Assembly: GCA_903772945.1 (NCBI GenBank)
Contig: CAICTM010000369.1
Span: forward strand, 1-64,000
Direction: 5' to 3'
Length of the DNA: 64,000 bases
Source of the DNA: Seminavis robusta
Taxonomy: Eukaryota; Bacillariophyta; Bacillariophyceae; Naviculales; Naviculaceae
Shown here: positions 63,691 to 64,000 of the stretch, piece after piece
Position numbering within the stretch: the first letter of the stretch is position 1
Layout: every line of letters starts with the position of its first letter
Program-made: the position numbers and the translations under genes
The notes under the pieces: model-generated
Database searches by the model: none
Seen by the model: the letters and a program-made list of their open reading frames with translations, nothing else
What the model was told of the DNA's origin: nothing

Positions 63691-63822
63691 GAGGATCTCA
63701 CCTGAGCCACGTAAAATCAACAAATATTTGCACCACCATTCTTGAGACCGTTGGCAAAACATTTCTTCTGTATATTAGACTCGACAGCTTGATTTATATG
63801 AGCGACCGCAATCTTTCAAATT

Positions 63823-63998
63823 CCTATCTCAGGGAAATTCCATGTGAAGCTCAAGCAAAGCATGCGGATCATTGTAAAATTGAAATGATCATGATTTACG
63901 ATTTTGTGGAAATGCCTATCTCAGGGAAAAGACAAGTGATGCTCAAGCAAAGCATGCAGATCGTTGTTGACTTCCGAATGACCATTTTTGTGGGAATG
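63823..63998. repeat. Tandem repeat running off the right edge
   Basis: Units of 92 and 84 bp starting CCTATCTCAGGGAAA at 63823 and 63915, sharing GCTCAAGCAAAGCATGC; a third copy starts at 63999 at the window end. Confidence 0.75.
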
Positions 63999-64000
63999 CC

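Overview
The window looks like nuclear DNA of a diatom. Genes carry short GT-AG introns. The protein repertoire is diatom-like: BspA-type (DUF285) leucine-rich surface proteins, an FSP1/AIFM2-like flavoprotein, a tensin/auxilin-type PTEN phosphatase and a Golgi-type sulfotransferase. Intergenic DNA is littered with CTAGCTAG and TACCGGTA palindromes. I infer the organism from style; no marker gene is present. Single-base indels in repeat arrays and in one surface-protein gene suggest a long-read assembly with some uncorrected homopolymer errors.

Layout. 0-17 kb: a GC-rich repeat block, then host genes (membrane SDR, FSP1-like oxidoreductase, sulfotransferase with two microexons, BTB-BACK protein, two undescribed proteins, a frameshifted DUF285 gene, two small hypotheticals). 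17.4-20 kb: an intact DDE transposase-like gene. 20-28.6 kb: element A. 28.8-31.7 kb: a satellite of about 100-bp units. 31.9-46.7 kb: host genes again (possible PD-(D/E)XK-like protein, paralogue of the 10.4-kb gene, secreted LRR protein, PTEN-like phosphatase, DUF285-Hint protein). 48.3-52.6 kb: element B. 52.6-64 kb: a graveyard of retroelements (Copia-type fossil, two LINE copies, Penelope-like remnant, antisense LINE fragment).

The most notable content is elements A and B. Each combines a tyrosine recombinase of the Crypton/Cre type, a CRESS-type rolling-circle Rep (HUH nickase plus SF3 helicase), and between them a hairpin with a TATTAC-ending loop flush against the 3' arm, as in ssDNA-virus replication origins. 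Element A also has iterons beside the hairpin. The two elements share a C-terminal domain on their recombinases and a non-coding motif beside their origins, so they are one family. I infer a transposon that excises and integrates by tyrosine recombination and may replicate as a rolling circle. I know of no described class with this combination, and no capsid gene was recognised. Element A looks coding-competent; element B has an open recombinase but a broken Rep; a third Rep scrap lies at 33.3 kb.
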